A stretch of 64,000 nt of DNA from Streptomyces sp. JJ36 (GTDB taxonomy: Bacteria; Actinomycetota; Actinomycetes; Streptomycetales; Streptomycetaceae), in contig NZ_JACYHE010000007.1 of assembly GCF_021696945.1 (NCBI RefSeq), positions 1 to 64,000 of the forward strand. Reading direction: 5' to 3'. Below are positions 1 to 8,939 of the stretch, one piece after another. Below the pieces are notes generated by a model. The model searched no databases. It worked only from the letters and a program-made list of their open reading frames with translations, and was not told the origin of the DNA. Positions within the stretch are counted from its first letter, which is position 1. Each line of letters begins with the position of its first letter. Both the position numbers and the translations under genes were made by a program.

Positions 1-1728
1 GGCCCCCGCGGCGGGAGCCCCGCCGAGCCCGGCGCCGTCCGGACGGGCGGCCGGGGGCTCCGCCGCGCCGTCCGTGGCCGGTGTGCCGTCCTCCGCGAAC
101 TCCAGCACCTCCGTGCGGCCGGGTGCGGCCGGCTCCGCCGCCGCGCGGGCCAGTGCCGCCGCCACGGGCTCGACGGGCGCGGTCGGCCCGGTGCTCAGCG
201 GGGTGGCGGTCATGGCGGTGCGCAGCCGGGGCGGCCGGGCGAGAGTCCAGGACGCCTCCGGGAACTCGGCCGCGGCGGCCCGTACCAGCCCCTCGACGGC
301 GGACTTGGCGGTGACGTACGCGGACCAGCCGGGCTGCGGGTCGGCCGCCCACGCGCTGGAGACCGCGAGCACCCGGCCGCCGTCCGCGGCGACCCGGGCG
401 GCGCAGGCGGCCAGGGGCTCACGGGCGAGCGCGACCGCGCGGGCCAGGTGGTCCGCGGCACGGGCCGAGGCGTCCGGGGCCAGCGGCATCCGGGTGGGTG
501 CGGGGCAGGCGTTGAGTACCAGCAGGTCGAGGCGCCCGGACTCGGCGTGGATGCGGTCCACCGCGGCGGCACACCACTCCGCGTCGGCCGCGTCGCCGCG
601 CAGCGGGTGGATGCGGGACGCCGCGTCCTCGCCGAGCGCCGCTGCCACCGCCGTCATGTCGTCGGCGCTGCGGTGGAATCCCGCGTACACCCGGGCGCCC
701 TGGAGGGCCAGGGCCTGGGTCACGGCGGCGCCCAGGCCGCGGCTGGCGCCGACCACCAGGGCCGTCCGGCCGGCCAGCGGCCGGCCCTCCGGCAGCAGCG
801 CGGCCAGCCGGGCCACGTCGGTGGCGGGCGCGTCCTCCCGGTGGAATGCCCGGACCCGGGCGCGGGCCCGCAGGCCGGGCGCCTCGGCGGTGCCCTCCAG
901 CCGGAGCAGCCGGAACCGCTCGTCCAGCTCGGTGACGGTGGCCCGGGTGACGAACGGCCCCGCGGCCCCCGGCCGGTCGGTGGCAGCACCGTCCGGAGTC
1001 GCGGTCTCCCCGGCGGATTCCCCGGCGCACTCCGGGGCCTCCGGTGCCTCCGGGGCCTCAGCGGAGGACGTCTCGGAGGACGCGGGGGCCTCGAAGGCGA
1101 CGTCCAGTTCGGAGAGGAGCGCGGCACGGCCGGGTGCCTCCATCCCCACCAGATAGCTGATCCAGCAGAGCACGCCCGCCTCCACCGGGCCGAGGCCCCG
1201 GCCGGTCAGGTCCAGGGTGCCGGTCAGTTCCCGCAGGGCCGCCCAGCGCGGTGCGTAGCCGGCGCCCACGGGCAGTCCCGGGACCAGGTCCGCGGGTGCC
1301 GCGTCCCGCGCCTCGGTGCGGGGTGCGCGGCCCTCTCCCGCGTCGGGCGGCACCGGCACGGGCGCGGCGCCGGGGCCCGTACGGAAGTCCACGGTGACCT
1401 CGAGCAGCACCCGCTCCCCGTCCCGCAGCCGGACGACGGCGCGGCCGGGGGTGTCCTCGACGACGTCCCGGGAGCACTCCTGCCTGGCCAGTACCGGGGC
1501 CTGGAAGCGGGCCCGGACGCGGGCAGGCGCGCGGTCGGGGCGCGGCTCCAGCCCGGCCAGGGCGAGCAGCGCTCCGAGCACGCCGTAGACCACGGGTTCG
1601 CCGAACGCGGTGCGTCGTGCGTAGCCGGCGTCGACGTGCAGGGGGTTCTCGTCGGCGCTCGCGCGCCGGAACGCAGCGACCACGTCGGCGGAGGCCCGCA
1701 CCCGGGTCGGCGTCGTCTGATCTTCCAT
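1..1728 (-). CDS. MaoC-like dehydratase / SDR ketoreductase fusion (partial, 3' end outside window)
   Basis: Likely supplies beta-ketoacyl reduction and beta-hydroxyacyl dehydration in trans to a polyketide or PUFA-type synthase. About 576 residues are visible. Residues 24-33 (SADENPLHVD) and the following FGEPVVYG match the hotdog MaoC (R)-hydratase family. After an Ala/Glu-rich linker a Rossmann SDR begins near residue 320, with GASRGLG at about 327-333, a LNA motif, and a catalytic Ser458/Tyr471/Lys475 triad in AYVTAKS. The ATG at 1728 has GAGAGG five bases upstream. The next gene, the malonyl transferase, ends 31 bases away on the same strand, so this looks like the fourth gene of an operon. 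The window edge removes the C-terminus; further domains could follow. Confidence 0.85.
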   Translation of the reverse strand, partial: MEDQTTPTRVRASADVVAAFRRASADENPLHVDAGYARRTAFGEPVVYGVLGALLALAGLEPRPDRAPARVRARFQAPVLARQECSRDVVEDTPGRAVVRLRDGERVLLEVTVDFRTGPGAAPVPVPPDAGEGRAPRTEARDAAPADLVPGLPVGAGYAPRWAALRELTGTLDLTGRGLGPVEAGVLCWISYLVGMEAPGRAALLSELDVAFEAPASSETSSAEAPEAPEAPECAGESAGETATPDGAATDRPGAAGPFVTRATVTELDERFRLLRLEGTAEAPGLRARARVRAFHREDAPATDVARLAALLPEGRPLAGRTALVVGASRGLGAAVTQALALQGARVYAGFHRSADDMTAVAAALGEDAASRIHPLRGDAADAEWCAAAVDRIHAESGRLDLLVLNACPAPTRMPLAPDASARAADHLARAVALAREPLAACAARVAADGGRVLAVSSAWAADPQPGWSAYVTAKSAVEGLVRAAAAEFPEASWTLARPPRLRTAMTATPLSTGPTAPVEPVAAALARAAAEPAAPGRTEVLEFAEDGTPATDGAAEPPAARPDGAGLGGAPAAGA

Positions 1729-1759
1729 GATCGCCTCTCGACTCACTCGCTCGTGCGGT

Positions 1760-2626
1760 TCAGGCGGACGGGGCGGGCGCCCGGTGGCCGGCCCGCACCT
1801 GGGCGACGAGGCCGGTCAGCACCTGGCCGGGGCCGACCTCGTGGAACTCCGGTTCCGGCCGCTCCAGCAGGGCGGCGACCGAGTCGGACCAGCGGACCGG
1901 GGCGGCGATCTGCCGGGTGAGCAGCGTGGCGGGGTCCTGGGTGCCGTACGGCTCGGCGGTCACGTTGGAGACGACCTCCAGACGGGGCGTGGCCAGCCGG
2001 TACTGGGTCAGGAACGCGCCGAACTCCTCCGCGGCCGCGGCCATGTGGCGGGAGTGGAAGGCGCCCCCGACGTTCAGCGGCACCACGGCCCGGGCCTCGT
2101 CGCCGAAGACCTCGGCCAGCCGGCCGATGTCCGCGCGCGGGCCGGAGACCACGGTCTGGCCGGGTGCGTTGAGGTTGGCGACGTCGACCTCGGGCGCGTG
2201 CCGTGCCAGCAGGTCGCGGATGCGGTCCGGCTCCACGCCCAGCACCGCGGCCATGCCGCCCTCCGGCGCCCGGGCCATCAGCTCGGCCCGCTGCGCCACG
2301 ATCTCCAGGCCGGTGAGGAAGTCGAAGGTGCCGGCGGCGAAGAGGGCGACGTACTCGCCGAGGCTGTGCCCGGCGACCACGTCGGGGATCTCGCCGGTCT
2401 CGCGCACCCGGTCGAGGTAGGAGAGGGCGCCGACGACGTACATGGCGGTCTGGGTGTTGCGGGTGTCGGTGAGTTCGGCGGCGGAGGAGTGCAGGCACAG
2501 GTCCTCGACGGAGCGTCCGAGCACCGCGTCGGCCTGCCGCACCAGGTGCGGGAACTTCGGGAACAGGTCCCGGCCGATCCCCGGGCGGTGCGAGCCCTGG
2601 CCGGGAAACAGGTGGATGAGCGTCAT
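1760..2626 (-). CDS. Free-standing ACP S-malonyltransferase (trans-acting AT)
   Basis: A 288-residue FabD-family protein that would move malonyl from CoA to acyl carrier proteins. FPGQGS stands near the N-terminus, the nucleophile elbow GHSLGEY places Ser at about residue 88, and AFHSRHM carries the catalytic His near 191. Length matches discrete FabD/trans-AT enzymes. The ATG at 2626 has GAGGAG upstream; longer reading frames run further but lack this signal. It lies between pfaD-like and dehydratase-ketoreductase genes, so I infer a trans-AT for a nearby synthase rather than housekeeping FabD, which normally sits with fabH-acpP-fabF. Confidence 0.9.
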   Translation of the reverse strand: MTLIHLFPGQGSHRPGIGRDLFPKFPHLVRQADAVLGRSVEDLCLHSSAAELTDTRNTQTAMYVVGALSYLDRVRETGEIPDVVAGHSLGEYVALFAAGTFDFLTGLEIVAQRAELMARAPEGGMAAVLGVEPDRIRDLLARHAPEVDVANLNAPGQTVVSGPRADIGRLAEVFGDEARAVVPLNVGGAFHSRHMAAAAEEFGAFLTQYRLATPRLEVVSNVTAEPYGTQDPATLLTRQIAAPVRWSDSVAALLERPEPEFHEVGPGQVLTGLVAQVRAGHRAPAPSA

Positions 2627-2651
2627 GGTCCGGTTCTCCTCGGTCTGGGGT

Positions 2652-4151
2652 TCAGGCCACGGCGATCGGGCGGGGTGCGGGCGCTGCGGGTGCGGCGGGG
2701 GTCGCGGGTGCGCCGGACCCGGCCGGGGCGGGGAAGCCGCCGGCCGGGTCCGGGGCTCCGGCGGGGCGTCCCGCACGGGTGAGGAGCTGCGCGGCGCCGC
2801 TCATGATCAGCCGGGCGAGGTCGTCGGGGTGTCGGTCCCGCCAGTCCTCCAGCGCGGTGCCGCGCAGCCGTTCGTTGAGCGCGCCCAGTGCCGGGCCGCA
2901 GGGGATCTGGAAGTCCACCCGGCTGTCCGTGCTGCCCTCCTGGGCGAAGCGGGTGGCCCGTGCGAAGTACCAGGTGAAGACGAGCGCCATCCGGCGCTTG
3001 GGGTCCTCCTCGGCGCGCCGCACGACCTCCGGCCGGTTCCGCGCGTAGCGCTCCCGCACCTCGGCCCAGACCTCGGCGAAGGAGCGTCCGAGGATGCGCC
3101 GCTGCACGTGGTCGGCGGTGGTCTCGTCCAGGTCGTCCAGGGAGCCGTGCCGCAGCCAGAGTTCGTAGAGCTTGTTGGCGCGCGCGGGGAAGAACAGGCC
3201 GCGGCGGAGCACCTGCGCCTTGGTGCCCATCTCGAACATGTCCGCGGCCGGCACCAGCGCCGTGTCCTGCACCTGCGCGTACTGCAGCAGGTCCTTGGCG
3301 GCGTCGCTGGTGCCGGCCTCGGCCGTGCACTGGTTGATGCTGCCGGTCAGCACGAAGTCGGCGCCCATCACGAACGCCGCCGCGGCGCCCTCCGGCGTGC
3401 CGATGCCGCCGGCCGCGCCGACCCGCACCCGGGCGGCGGCCGGGAAGCGGGCGGCCCGGTTCTCCCGGGTGGTCAGCATCGCCGGGAGCAGGGCGAGCAT
3501 GGGCCGCTGGTCGGTGTGGCCCCCGGAGTCGGCCTCCGCGCAGAGGTCGTCGCACATCGGCAGGGAGCCGGCCAGTGCGGCCTCGTCCGGCGTGATGCGC
3601 CCCGCCGCGGCCAGCTCCCGCACCACCTCCGGCGGGGGTGGCGAGAGGAACGCCTCGGCCACCTCCTGCCGCGAGACCTTGGCCAGCACCAGGTGGGCGG
3701 GCCGCACGGTGCCGTCCGGCAGCCTCCGGGCCCCGGTGAGGCGGTAGCGCACCAGCGCGGGCGACATCTGCACGTACGAGGCGGCCTCCACGCGGCGCAC
3801 GCCGTGCCGGAGGAAGAGGTCCACCGTCCGGTCCTCGCGCTCCGGCCGGGAGGAGAGCAGGTTCATGCCGTACGGGCGGTCGTCGCCGAGCGCGGACCGC
3901 ACCCGGTGGAGCGAGGAGTCCAGCTCGTCCTCGCTCAGGCCGCCGGTGCCGAGATAGCCCAGCAGCCCGGCGCGGCCCATCCGGACCACGAGCTCGACGG
4001 AGGCGATGGCCTTGTACATCGATCCCGAGGCGTAGGCGTAGGCCACGCCGTGGTCCGCGCGGAACGCCGGGCTGCCGAGGTCCTCCGGGCGCAGCGGCGC
4101 CTCGGGCGCCGGTGCCGCCCGGCTGCCTGTCGTACGGGTGTGGCTGTGCAC
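2652..4151 (-). CDS. pfaD-like: PfaD-family enoyl reductase (nitronate monooxygenase-like, FMN)
   Basis: A 499-residue TIM-barrel flavoprotein of the PfaD/trans-AT enoyl-reductase family, which reduces enoyl-ACP intermediates in PUFA synthases and trans-AT polyketide pathways. Family hallmarks seen are an N-terminal YAYASGSMYKAIAS segment, the glycine-rich AAGGIGTPEGAAAAF near residue 250, TGSINQCTAEAG, and a long C-terminal helical region ending in DDLARLIMSGAAQLL. The start is GTG at 4151 with GGAGG seven bases upstream. Twenty-five bases separate it from the malonyl transferase start. PfaD proteins are rare outside such pathways, so this gene best identifies the locus. Confidence 0.9.
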   Translation of the reverse strand: MHSHTRTTGSRAAPAPEAPLRPEDLGSPAFRADHGVAYAYASGSMYKAIASVELVVRMGRAGLLGYLGTGGLSEDELDSSLHRVRSALGDDRPYGMNLLSSRPEREDRTVDLFLRHGVRRVEAASYVQMSPALVRYRLTGARRLPDGTVRPAHLVLAKVSRQEVAEAFLSPPPPEVVRELAAAGRITPDEAALAGSLPMCDDLCAEADSGGHTDQRPMLALLPAMLTTRENRAARFPAAARVRVGAAGGIGTPEGAAAAFVMGADFVLTGSINQCTAEAGTSDAAKDLLQYAQVQDTALVPAADMFEMGTKAQVLRRGLFFPARANKLYELWLRHGSLDDLDETTADHVQRRILGRSFAEVWAEVRERYARNRPEVVRRAEEDPKRRMALVFTWYFARATRFAQEGSTDSRVDFQIPCGPALGALNERLRGTALEDWRDRHPDDLARLIMSGAAQLLTRAGRPAGAPDPAGGFPAPAGSGAPATPAAPAAPAPRPIAVA

Positions 4152-4303
4152 GGGAGTCCTCCAGGGCGTGTCGGGTCGGCGGGCTCGTGCTGCCCGCGGG
4201 TGCGGCGGGGCGTGCGGTGGTGCGTACGGGCGGACGTGCGGGCAAGGCGCGCGTACGGGCAGCCGGCGCGACGGGCGTGGGGGAGGCCGGTGCGGGCGGG
4301 GGC

Positions 4304-5047
4304 TCAGTACCGGGGCGGCTCGCGCAGGACCAGCCGGAGCCGCTCGTCGCCGCGCCGCCCGATGCACACCGCGGCGTGGAAGTCGGCGGGCACCCGCACG
4401 AAGTCGTACAGCCAGTCGTCCGGGCGGTCGCCCAGCGACGGCTTCAGGGTCAGGCGCGGCTGCGGGCCGCCCGCGAAGAGGAAGGAGATGTCGCGGAGCG
4501 GCAGCGAGATGCCCTGCCCGCGTGCCTTCGCGTAAGCCTCCTTGAAGACCCAGACGTCCAGGAAGCGGCTCTTCCAGGCGCGGGCCGGCAGGTGCCGCAG
4601 CTCCTCCAGTTCGGCCTCGGAGAGCACCTGGTGCAGCAGGTCCGGCAGGGAGATCCGGGCGTCCCGCTTCTCCACGTCGACGCCGATCGGCCGCTCGCGG
4701 GTGACGCCGAGCATGCACATCCCGCGTGAGTGGGACAGGTTGAAGTCCAGGTCGACGCCGAGCCGGCGGTGGACGGCCGGCTTGCCGAAGCTGTTGAACT
4801 CGAACTCCCACTCGGACGGCGCGATGTCGGCGTACTGCGAGAGGCAGCGCCGGAGCAGGGAGCGGGCGGTCACGAACTGCGCCCGGTCGTGCAGGAAGTA
4901 GAACCGGTCGGCCCGGTGGCGTTCCTCCGGCGACAGGTCCGCGGCGTACTCGCGCAGACGGCGCGGCTCGCCGGACGGTCCCGTGGAGGGCGCGATCCAC
5001 AGGTGCACGTCCGTCCTGTTCAGCGTGGCGCGGGATTCCCCGGTCAT
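4304..5047 (-). CDS. Sfp-type 4'-phosphopantetheinyl transferase
   Basis: 247 residues. Converts apo carrier proteins to the holo form by attaching CoA-derived phosphopantetheine. The Sfp-family signatures are present: a FNSFGKPAV motif, NLSHSRGM, GVDVEK near residue 121 (Mg-binding acidic pair) and FKEAYAKARGQG near 168. The ATG at 5047 follows GAGGGAC. It leads the minus-strand PfaD/AT/DH-KR set, with a 152-base gap that could hold a separate promoter. It plays the same role as PfaE in PUFA clusters; the carrier-protein substrate is not in this window. Confidence 0.92.
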   Translation of the reverse strand: MTGESRATLNRTDVHLWIAPSTGPSGEPRRLREYAADLSPEERHRADRFYFLHDRAQFVTARSLLRRCLSQYADIAPSEWEFEFNSFGKPAVHRRLGVDLDFNLSHSRGMCMLGVTRERPIGVDVEKRDARISLPDLLHQVLSEAELEELRHLPARAWKSRFLDVWVFKEAYAKARGQGISLPLRDISFLFAGGPQPRLTLKPSLGDRPDDWLYDFVRVPADFHAAVCIGRRGDERLRLVLREPPRY

Positions 5048-5117
5048 GGTCCCTCGTGGCTCTCCGGACCCGGTGGCGTGCCCCGTGGCCCTGGGCTGCT
5101 GCGCATCTGCTGGGGGC

Positions 5118-5149
5118 GGTCCCCCGGGGGCCGGCGCCCCCGGGGGACC
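5118..5149 (-). terminator. Very strong GC hairpin after the first regulator gene
   Basis: Positions 5118-5131 pair perfectly with 5136-5149 (14 bp stem, loop CGGC). It sits between the stop of the regulator at 5172 and the start of the phosphopantetheinyl transferase at 5047. It lacks a U-tract, as is common in Streptomyces, so I call it a probable terminator separating the two units. Confidence 0.7.
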
Positions 5150-5171
5150 CGCGGACGGGCGGGCCGGGCCG

Positions 5172-5684
5172 TCAGCCGGCCTGCTCCTTCCTGTGCTCGT
5201 CGAAGATGTCGAAGACGCCGTCCAGCTCCTTGGAGATGACGCCGTAGAGCTGCTCCATGCGGACCAGCCGCTCCAGGCGCTCCGCGGGCTCGTCGCGCAG
5301 CACCTCCAGACCGTGACGCATCACGGAGTGGAAGTTGGGGATCTTGCGGAACGAGTGCTCCACGGCCACCGGCCAGGCGGAGTCGTTGAGGGTGATGTAG
5401 TAGTCGTCGCCGCCGGGGATGTCCTCGCGGATCAGCACGCCGGGCGGCGTGAGCAGGTCCGCGATCCAGTCCACGGGGGCACGGGGGATGTCCAGCGCCT
5501 TGGCGATGTCGCCGGCGCTCTGCTTGGCCGGGTAGTTGATGATCACCCAGCCGATGACATAGCCGCGTTCCCACTCCATGCCGTCGGTGTCGTGGTAGTG
5601 CGCGGCGACCTTGTGGACGAAACTCTTCTCTGCCTCGGTGAGGGTGGAGCGCGGCGAAAGGGCGCCCTCGATGTTTTCTGTCAT
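5172..5684 (-). CDS. GbsR/MarR-like winged-helix transcriptional regulator
   Basis: 170 residues, all-helical with a winged-helix core: a helix around GYVIGWVIINYP, a helix-turn-helix around QSAGDIAKALDIPRAPV, and a wing near DIPGGDDYYITL, followed by a long dimerisation helix. It resembles the divergent gene at 6017 in design and length, so the two are probably paralogues. The effector is unknown; GbsR proteins elsewhere sense choline or control osmoprotectant genes, but no such target is adjacent. The ATG at 5684 lies one or two bases from the predicted transcription start, so the mRNA appears leaderless. Confidence 0.75.
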   Translation of the reverse strand: MTENIEGALSPRSTLTEAEKSFVHKVAAHYHDTDGMEWERGYVIGWVIINYPAKQSAGDIAKALDIPRAPVDWIADLLTPPGVLIREDIPGGDDYYITLNDSAWPVAVEHSFRKIPNFHSVMRHGLEVLRDEPAERLERLVRMEQLYGVISKELDGVFDIFDEHRKEQAG

Positions 5685-5719
5685 GCCCCCGAGTATTGTC
5701 GCCGAAATGCGCCGGTCAA
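5685..5719 (-). promoter_or_regulatory. Promoter of the 5172-5684 regulator (leaderless mRNA)
   Basis: On the minus strand TTGACC (5719-5714), a 16-base spacer and AATACT (5697-5692) form a good -35/-10 pair. The start would fall at about 5685-5686, directly beside the ATG at 5684. No ribosome-binding site is present, which supports leaderless translation. Confidence 0.65.
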
Positions 5720-6004
5720 GCGATGTGAGCGGCCGCCGGAAGGGCCTCGCCTGTGCTTTTACTGACGTTTTCGTGACTGTGAAGCACCCCTTCCCACCTG
5801 GCGCTTTACATTCTCCTGCGCTTTCTCTGGCGACGGCCTGAGATTTTCTCGGTGGTTTCTCTTGGTATGCGCTGACGCATTTTTCGCGGTGCCTTCGCGC
5901 AGTCTTGTCGCGGTCGTGTCCGGCCTTTTCGGCGGAGGACGCCCCCGGTGGTCCCGAGCGGCGGTCCGTGGCGCCGGGGAGCCGCTCGTTCCCCATGTTC
6001 GGTG
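5720..6004. other. Divergent intergenic region between two regulators
   Basis: Non-coding region between oppositely oriented regulator genes, visibly more AT-rich than its surroundings around 5755-5900. It probably holds operators for one or both proteins. Short arms GTGCTT (5753-5758) and AAGCAC flank a TGAC-containing stretch, but I see no convincing long palindrome. The long plus-strand frame entering from here at 5862 is an antisense shadow of the PLC-like gene. Confidence 0.5.
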
Positions 6005-6017
6005 TATCCTGAACGAA
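6005..6017 (+). promoter_or_regulatory. -10 element giving a leaderless start for the 6017 regulator
   Basis: TATCCT at 6005-6010 lies seven bases before the ATG at 6017, and no Shine-Dalgarno sequence is present. Transcription would start at or next to the ATG. The -35 region is weak, so activation or an alternative sigma factor is possible. Confidence 0.5.
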
Positions 6018-6517
6018 TGGAACAGGATGCACGGAGTAAGCGCGTCGCTACGGACGAGGAACTGGCCTTCGTCGAGGAGGCCGCCCTCAGCCTCGAGCGC
6101 CAGGGGCTGTTCCGCATGGCCGGCCGGGTCCTCGGCTGGCTGCTCATCTGCGACCCGCCGGAGCAGACGGCGGGCGACCTGGTCGAGGTCCTCCAGGCGA
6201 GCAAGGGTTCCATCAGCGCGGCCACCCGGTTCCTCGTGCCGAGCGGCATGGTGGAGAAGTTCTCCCGGCCGGGGGAGCGCCGGGACTACTACCGCATCAA
6301 GGAGGGCGTCTGGCCCTCCCTGGCCAAGGCCCAGTCCGAGCACTACCAGTCGTTCGTCGACATCACCGAGCAGGGCCTGCACGTGCTGCGGGACGCGCCC
6401 GAGTCGCGCAAGGAACGGCTGCGCACCATGCACGACTTCTACGCCTGGCTGGCGAAGGAGATGCCGCTCCTCTGGAAGCGGTGGGAGGAGGAACGCGGCA
6501 CCGGCCGTACCCCCTGA
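6017..6517 (+). CDS. GbsR/MarR-like winged-helix transcriptional regulator
   Basis: 166 residues with the same plan as the divergent regulator at 5172: MAGRVLGWLLICDPPEQ helix, HTH around QTAGDLVEVLQASKGSISAA, wing ERRDYYRIKEG, then a long amphipathic C-terminal helix. It fits the GbsR/MarR class common in Streptomyces. The ATG at 6017 is preferred over an upstream GTG because a -10 box sits just before it and homologues start close to the first helix. It converges with the PLC-like gene, only seven bases apart. Target and ligand are unknown. Confidence 0.78.
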   Translation: MEQDARSKRVATDEELAFVEEAALSLERQGLFRMAGRVLGWLLICDPPEQTAGDLVEVLQASKGSISAATRFLVPSGMVEKFSRPGERRDYYRIKEGVWPSLAKAQSEHYQSFVDITEQGLHVLRDAPESRKERLRTMHDFYAWLAKEMPLLWKRWEEERGTGRTP

Positions 6518-6524
6518 CCCGCTC

Positions 6525-8939
6525 TCAGGAGGCGCCCGGCGACCCCGGCGACGCGTCCGGGGGCCCGGGGGAGCCCGTGGGGGACGGCGTCCCGGGCCGG
6601 GTGCCCGCAGGCGTCCCCGCCGGCGTGCCCGTGGGCGTCCCCGGCGGCGTGGGCGAGGGCGTGCCGGAGGGCGTCGGGGCCGCGGGCGGATCGTCGGCCC
6701 GCGCGGCGTTCAGCGTCTCCACGGCGCCGCGGGCGTTCCCGAGGTTGGCGAAGTCCACCGCGACGAAGGTGACCGGCCGCCCGCGCACCTCCGCACAGCG
6801 GCGGGCGCGGTCCAGCACGAACTCCTCGGCGTTGACCCGGCCGGCGGCGAGCCGGCTGCCGCCGGCGTCCGTGACGAAGTGGTTGAGCAGGAACAGCCGC
6901 TTGCCGGTCCCGCCCCGGTGCGGCGCACAGCTCATCTCCTCCGGGGAGGCGAAGGCGTACGGCGTCTCCATCCCGTACCGGTAGAAGTTCCGGTACCAGG
7001 GCGCCGGGCCGTCCGCCCGCTCGGCGAAGACCACCAGGCGCCGGTTCTCCTCCACCATCTCGCCCAGCGTCGGCCACGCCGCTCCCGGATCGTCGTCCGG
7101 CGTGTGGAGCAGATCCTCCAGACCGGCCTGTTCGAACGCGGTGGCCGTCTGCTCGCCGGTGATGCCGTCCTGCACGATCAGCGTGACCACCTCCCCCGGG
7201 TGGTCCTCCATCCAGCCCCCGATCTCGCGCAGGGTCTCCACCAGCGGGATCGCCCCGCCCCGGCAGACCGCATGGCAGAGCCACAGGCCCGGCCGGGCCG
7301 GGCTCGCCTCGTTGATGACGCCGGTGATCTCCCGGCGCATGCCGGGGGCGAACTCGGAGACCCGCAGCCGCTCGGCGATCTCGTCCGCCCGTTCCCAGGT
7401 GTGGGTGTCGATCAGCAGGGCGCGGGCGCCCTCGTCGAGCTGGGTGGTGATGTCGCCGTCCTGGAGCGGGCTGATGAACCGGTCGGCGGTGGAGGACATC
7501 GCGTTGTGCGTGGCCAGATAGGCGGCCTGGTCGTAGCGGAGCTCGCACAGCTCGGCGGAGCCGTTGCAGTGGGTCTCGTCCGAACCCCGGGCCGCGGTCG
7601 GGGCCAGCGCGACGCCGAGCGCGAGCGCCGCGGCGGCGACGGCGGCGCCCCCGCCCAGCAGCCCGGTGCGGGTACGCCGGGGCAGCTCCCGCGCGGCCCG
7701 GTAGCGCTGCCAGGCGACGGCCGCGCCCACCAGCAGCAGGCCGGTCAGCAGCGGGGCGAGGGCGGCGGACAGGCCGGCCGTGGTGACCGCGTGCACGGCG
7801 CCCCGCTCCAGGTCCTCCACCAGGGCGGCGACGGACGACGGCCAGGACTCCGGCGCCTGCCACACCAGCGCCCCGGCCCGCCACCGTACGGCCTGGAAGG
7901 CGACGGCCGCGAGGGCGCCGCCCCCGGCCAGCGCCCAGCCGACCGCATACAGCCGCCGGGTCCGCGCGGGCGGCCCGGAGAGCCACAGGAACGCCACCGC
8001 CGCCAGGCCGGCCAGCACGGCGACCACCTGCACCAGCCCGAGCGCGAGCCGGGTGACGTCCCGCGCCGACTCCAGCGCGGCGAGGTCCGCGCCCGCGCTC
8101 TCCAGGTCCTGCACCACGTTCCACCGGCCGCCCTCGGTGATCCGGAGCAGCTCCCGCTCCCCCTGGTCGGCACCGTTCCGGGCCCGGCTGCCGGGCAGGT
8201 GCGGGCCGACGGCGGCCAGCGCCGTCGCCACGTCTCCCACCCGCAGCGCCCCCTCGACCTGCGGCCGCAGCGCGTCCCGCTCGTCCCGCGGCACCGCGGA
8301 GAGCAGCACCGAGGTGACCTTCTCCGCCGCCCGGTCGCCGAGGTCCACCCGGGGCACGTCTGCGGGCCGGCGGCCCGCCGCGACGTCCTCCAGGGCCCGG
8401 TCGATCCGCTTCACCACGGCCGACATGTCGGCCTCCCGCCCGCCCCGCGGAGCGGAGACCAGCTCGCCGAGATACACCCCGGCGAACCGGTGCACGTTCG
8501 CCAGCACCGGTGCCAGGTCCACCGTGACGCCGAGCGTCCGGTCGTCCCCGCGCAGATAGCCGACCAGCGCGGCGATCTGCTCGTCGGTGAGCTGACGCAC
8601 CGTCGCCGGCGGCAGCACCGTCTTCAGGTTCGCCGTCACCACCGACTCCGGAACCGGCAGCCGGGCCAGCAGGCTCCGGGTCACCGGCCGGGCCTCCGGG
8701 TCCACCAGCACCTCGTCGTAGAGCCGGTCGTACGCCCGTTGCTCGTCCAGCACACCCTGGTAGAAGCCGCGGTCGAGCACGGTGCTGCGCACCGTCTGCG
8801 CGCCCACCAGGGCCGTCACGCACACCGCCGCCAGCACCGCCGCCAGCACGCGGGCCGGCGCCACCCAGCGGGCGCGGCGCCACCCCCGGGGGCCTGCCGC
8901 TCCCGGACTCGTACGGTCCTCGGCACCCGGCGCGGTCAA
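6525..8939 (-). CDS. Membrane-anchored PI-PLC X-like phosphodiesterase
   Basis: About 804 residues. An N-terminal membrane segment (about 27-50) leads a roughly 250-residue extracytoplasmic helical part. Four hydrophobic segments follow, then a PLC-like phosphodiesterase domain with AAYLATHNAMSS and a second histidine in LWLCHAV. These match the bacterial PI-PLC X family that uses two His for phosphodiester cleavage. The C-terminal 50 residues are a Gly/Pro/Thr/Ser-rich repeat tail (PSGTP, PTGTPAGTP units). The natural substrate is unknown; phospholipid head groups or glycerophosphodiesters are plausible. I chose TTG at 8939 because GGGAGA lies six bases upstream and no earlier start has such a site; a start at 9023 is possible. 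Confidence 0.75.
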   Translation of the reverse strand: MTAPGAEDRTSPGAAGPRGWRRARWVAPARVLAAVLAAVCVTALVGAQTVRSTVLDRGFYQGVLDEQRAYDRLYDEVLVDPEARPVTRSLLARLPVPESVVTANLKTVLPPATVRQLTDEQIAALVGYLRGDDRTLGVTVDLAPVLANVHRFAGVYLGELVSAPRGGREADMSAVVKRIDRALEDVAAGRRPADVPRVDLGDRAAEKVTSVLLSAVPRDERDALRPQVEGALRVGDVATALAAVGPHLPGSRARNGADQGERELLRITEGGRWNVVQDLESAGADLAALESARDVTRLALGLVQVVAVLAGLAAVAFLWLSGPPARTRRLYAVGWALAGGGALAAVAFQAVRWRAGALVWQAPESWPSSVAALVEDLERGAVHAVTTAGLSAALAPLLTGLLLVGAAVAWQRYRAARELPRRTRTGLLGGGAAVAAAALALGVALAPTAARGSDETHCNGSAELCELRYDQAAYLATHNAMSSTADRFISPLQDGDITTQLDEGARALLIDTHTWERADEIAERLRVSEFAPGMRREITGVINEASPARPGLWLCHAVCRGGAIPLVETLREIGGWMEDHPGEVVTLIVQDGITGEQTATAFEQAGLEDLLHTPDDDPGAAWPTLGEMVEENRRLVVFAERADGPAPWYRNFYRYGMETPYAFASPEEMSCAPHRGGTGKRLFLLNHFVTDAGGSRLAAGRVNAEEFVLDRARRCAEVRGRPVTFVAVDFANLGNARGAVETLNAARADDPPAAPTPSGTPSPTPPGTPTGTPAGTPAGTRPGTPSPTGSPGPPDASPGSPGAS

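Noticed and set aside
2652..5000. A minus-strand frame joining the PPTase region to PfaD
   Set aside because: The PPTase is read in another frame; PfaD has its own GTG with GGAGG at 4151, so this is not a fusion.
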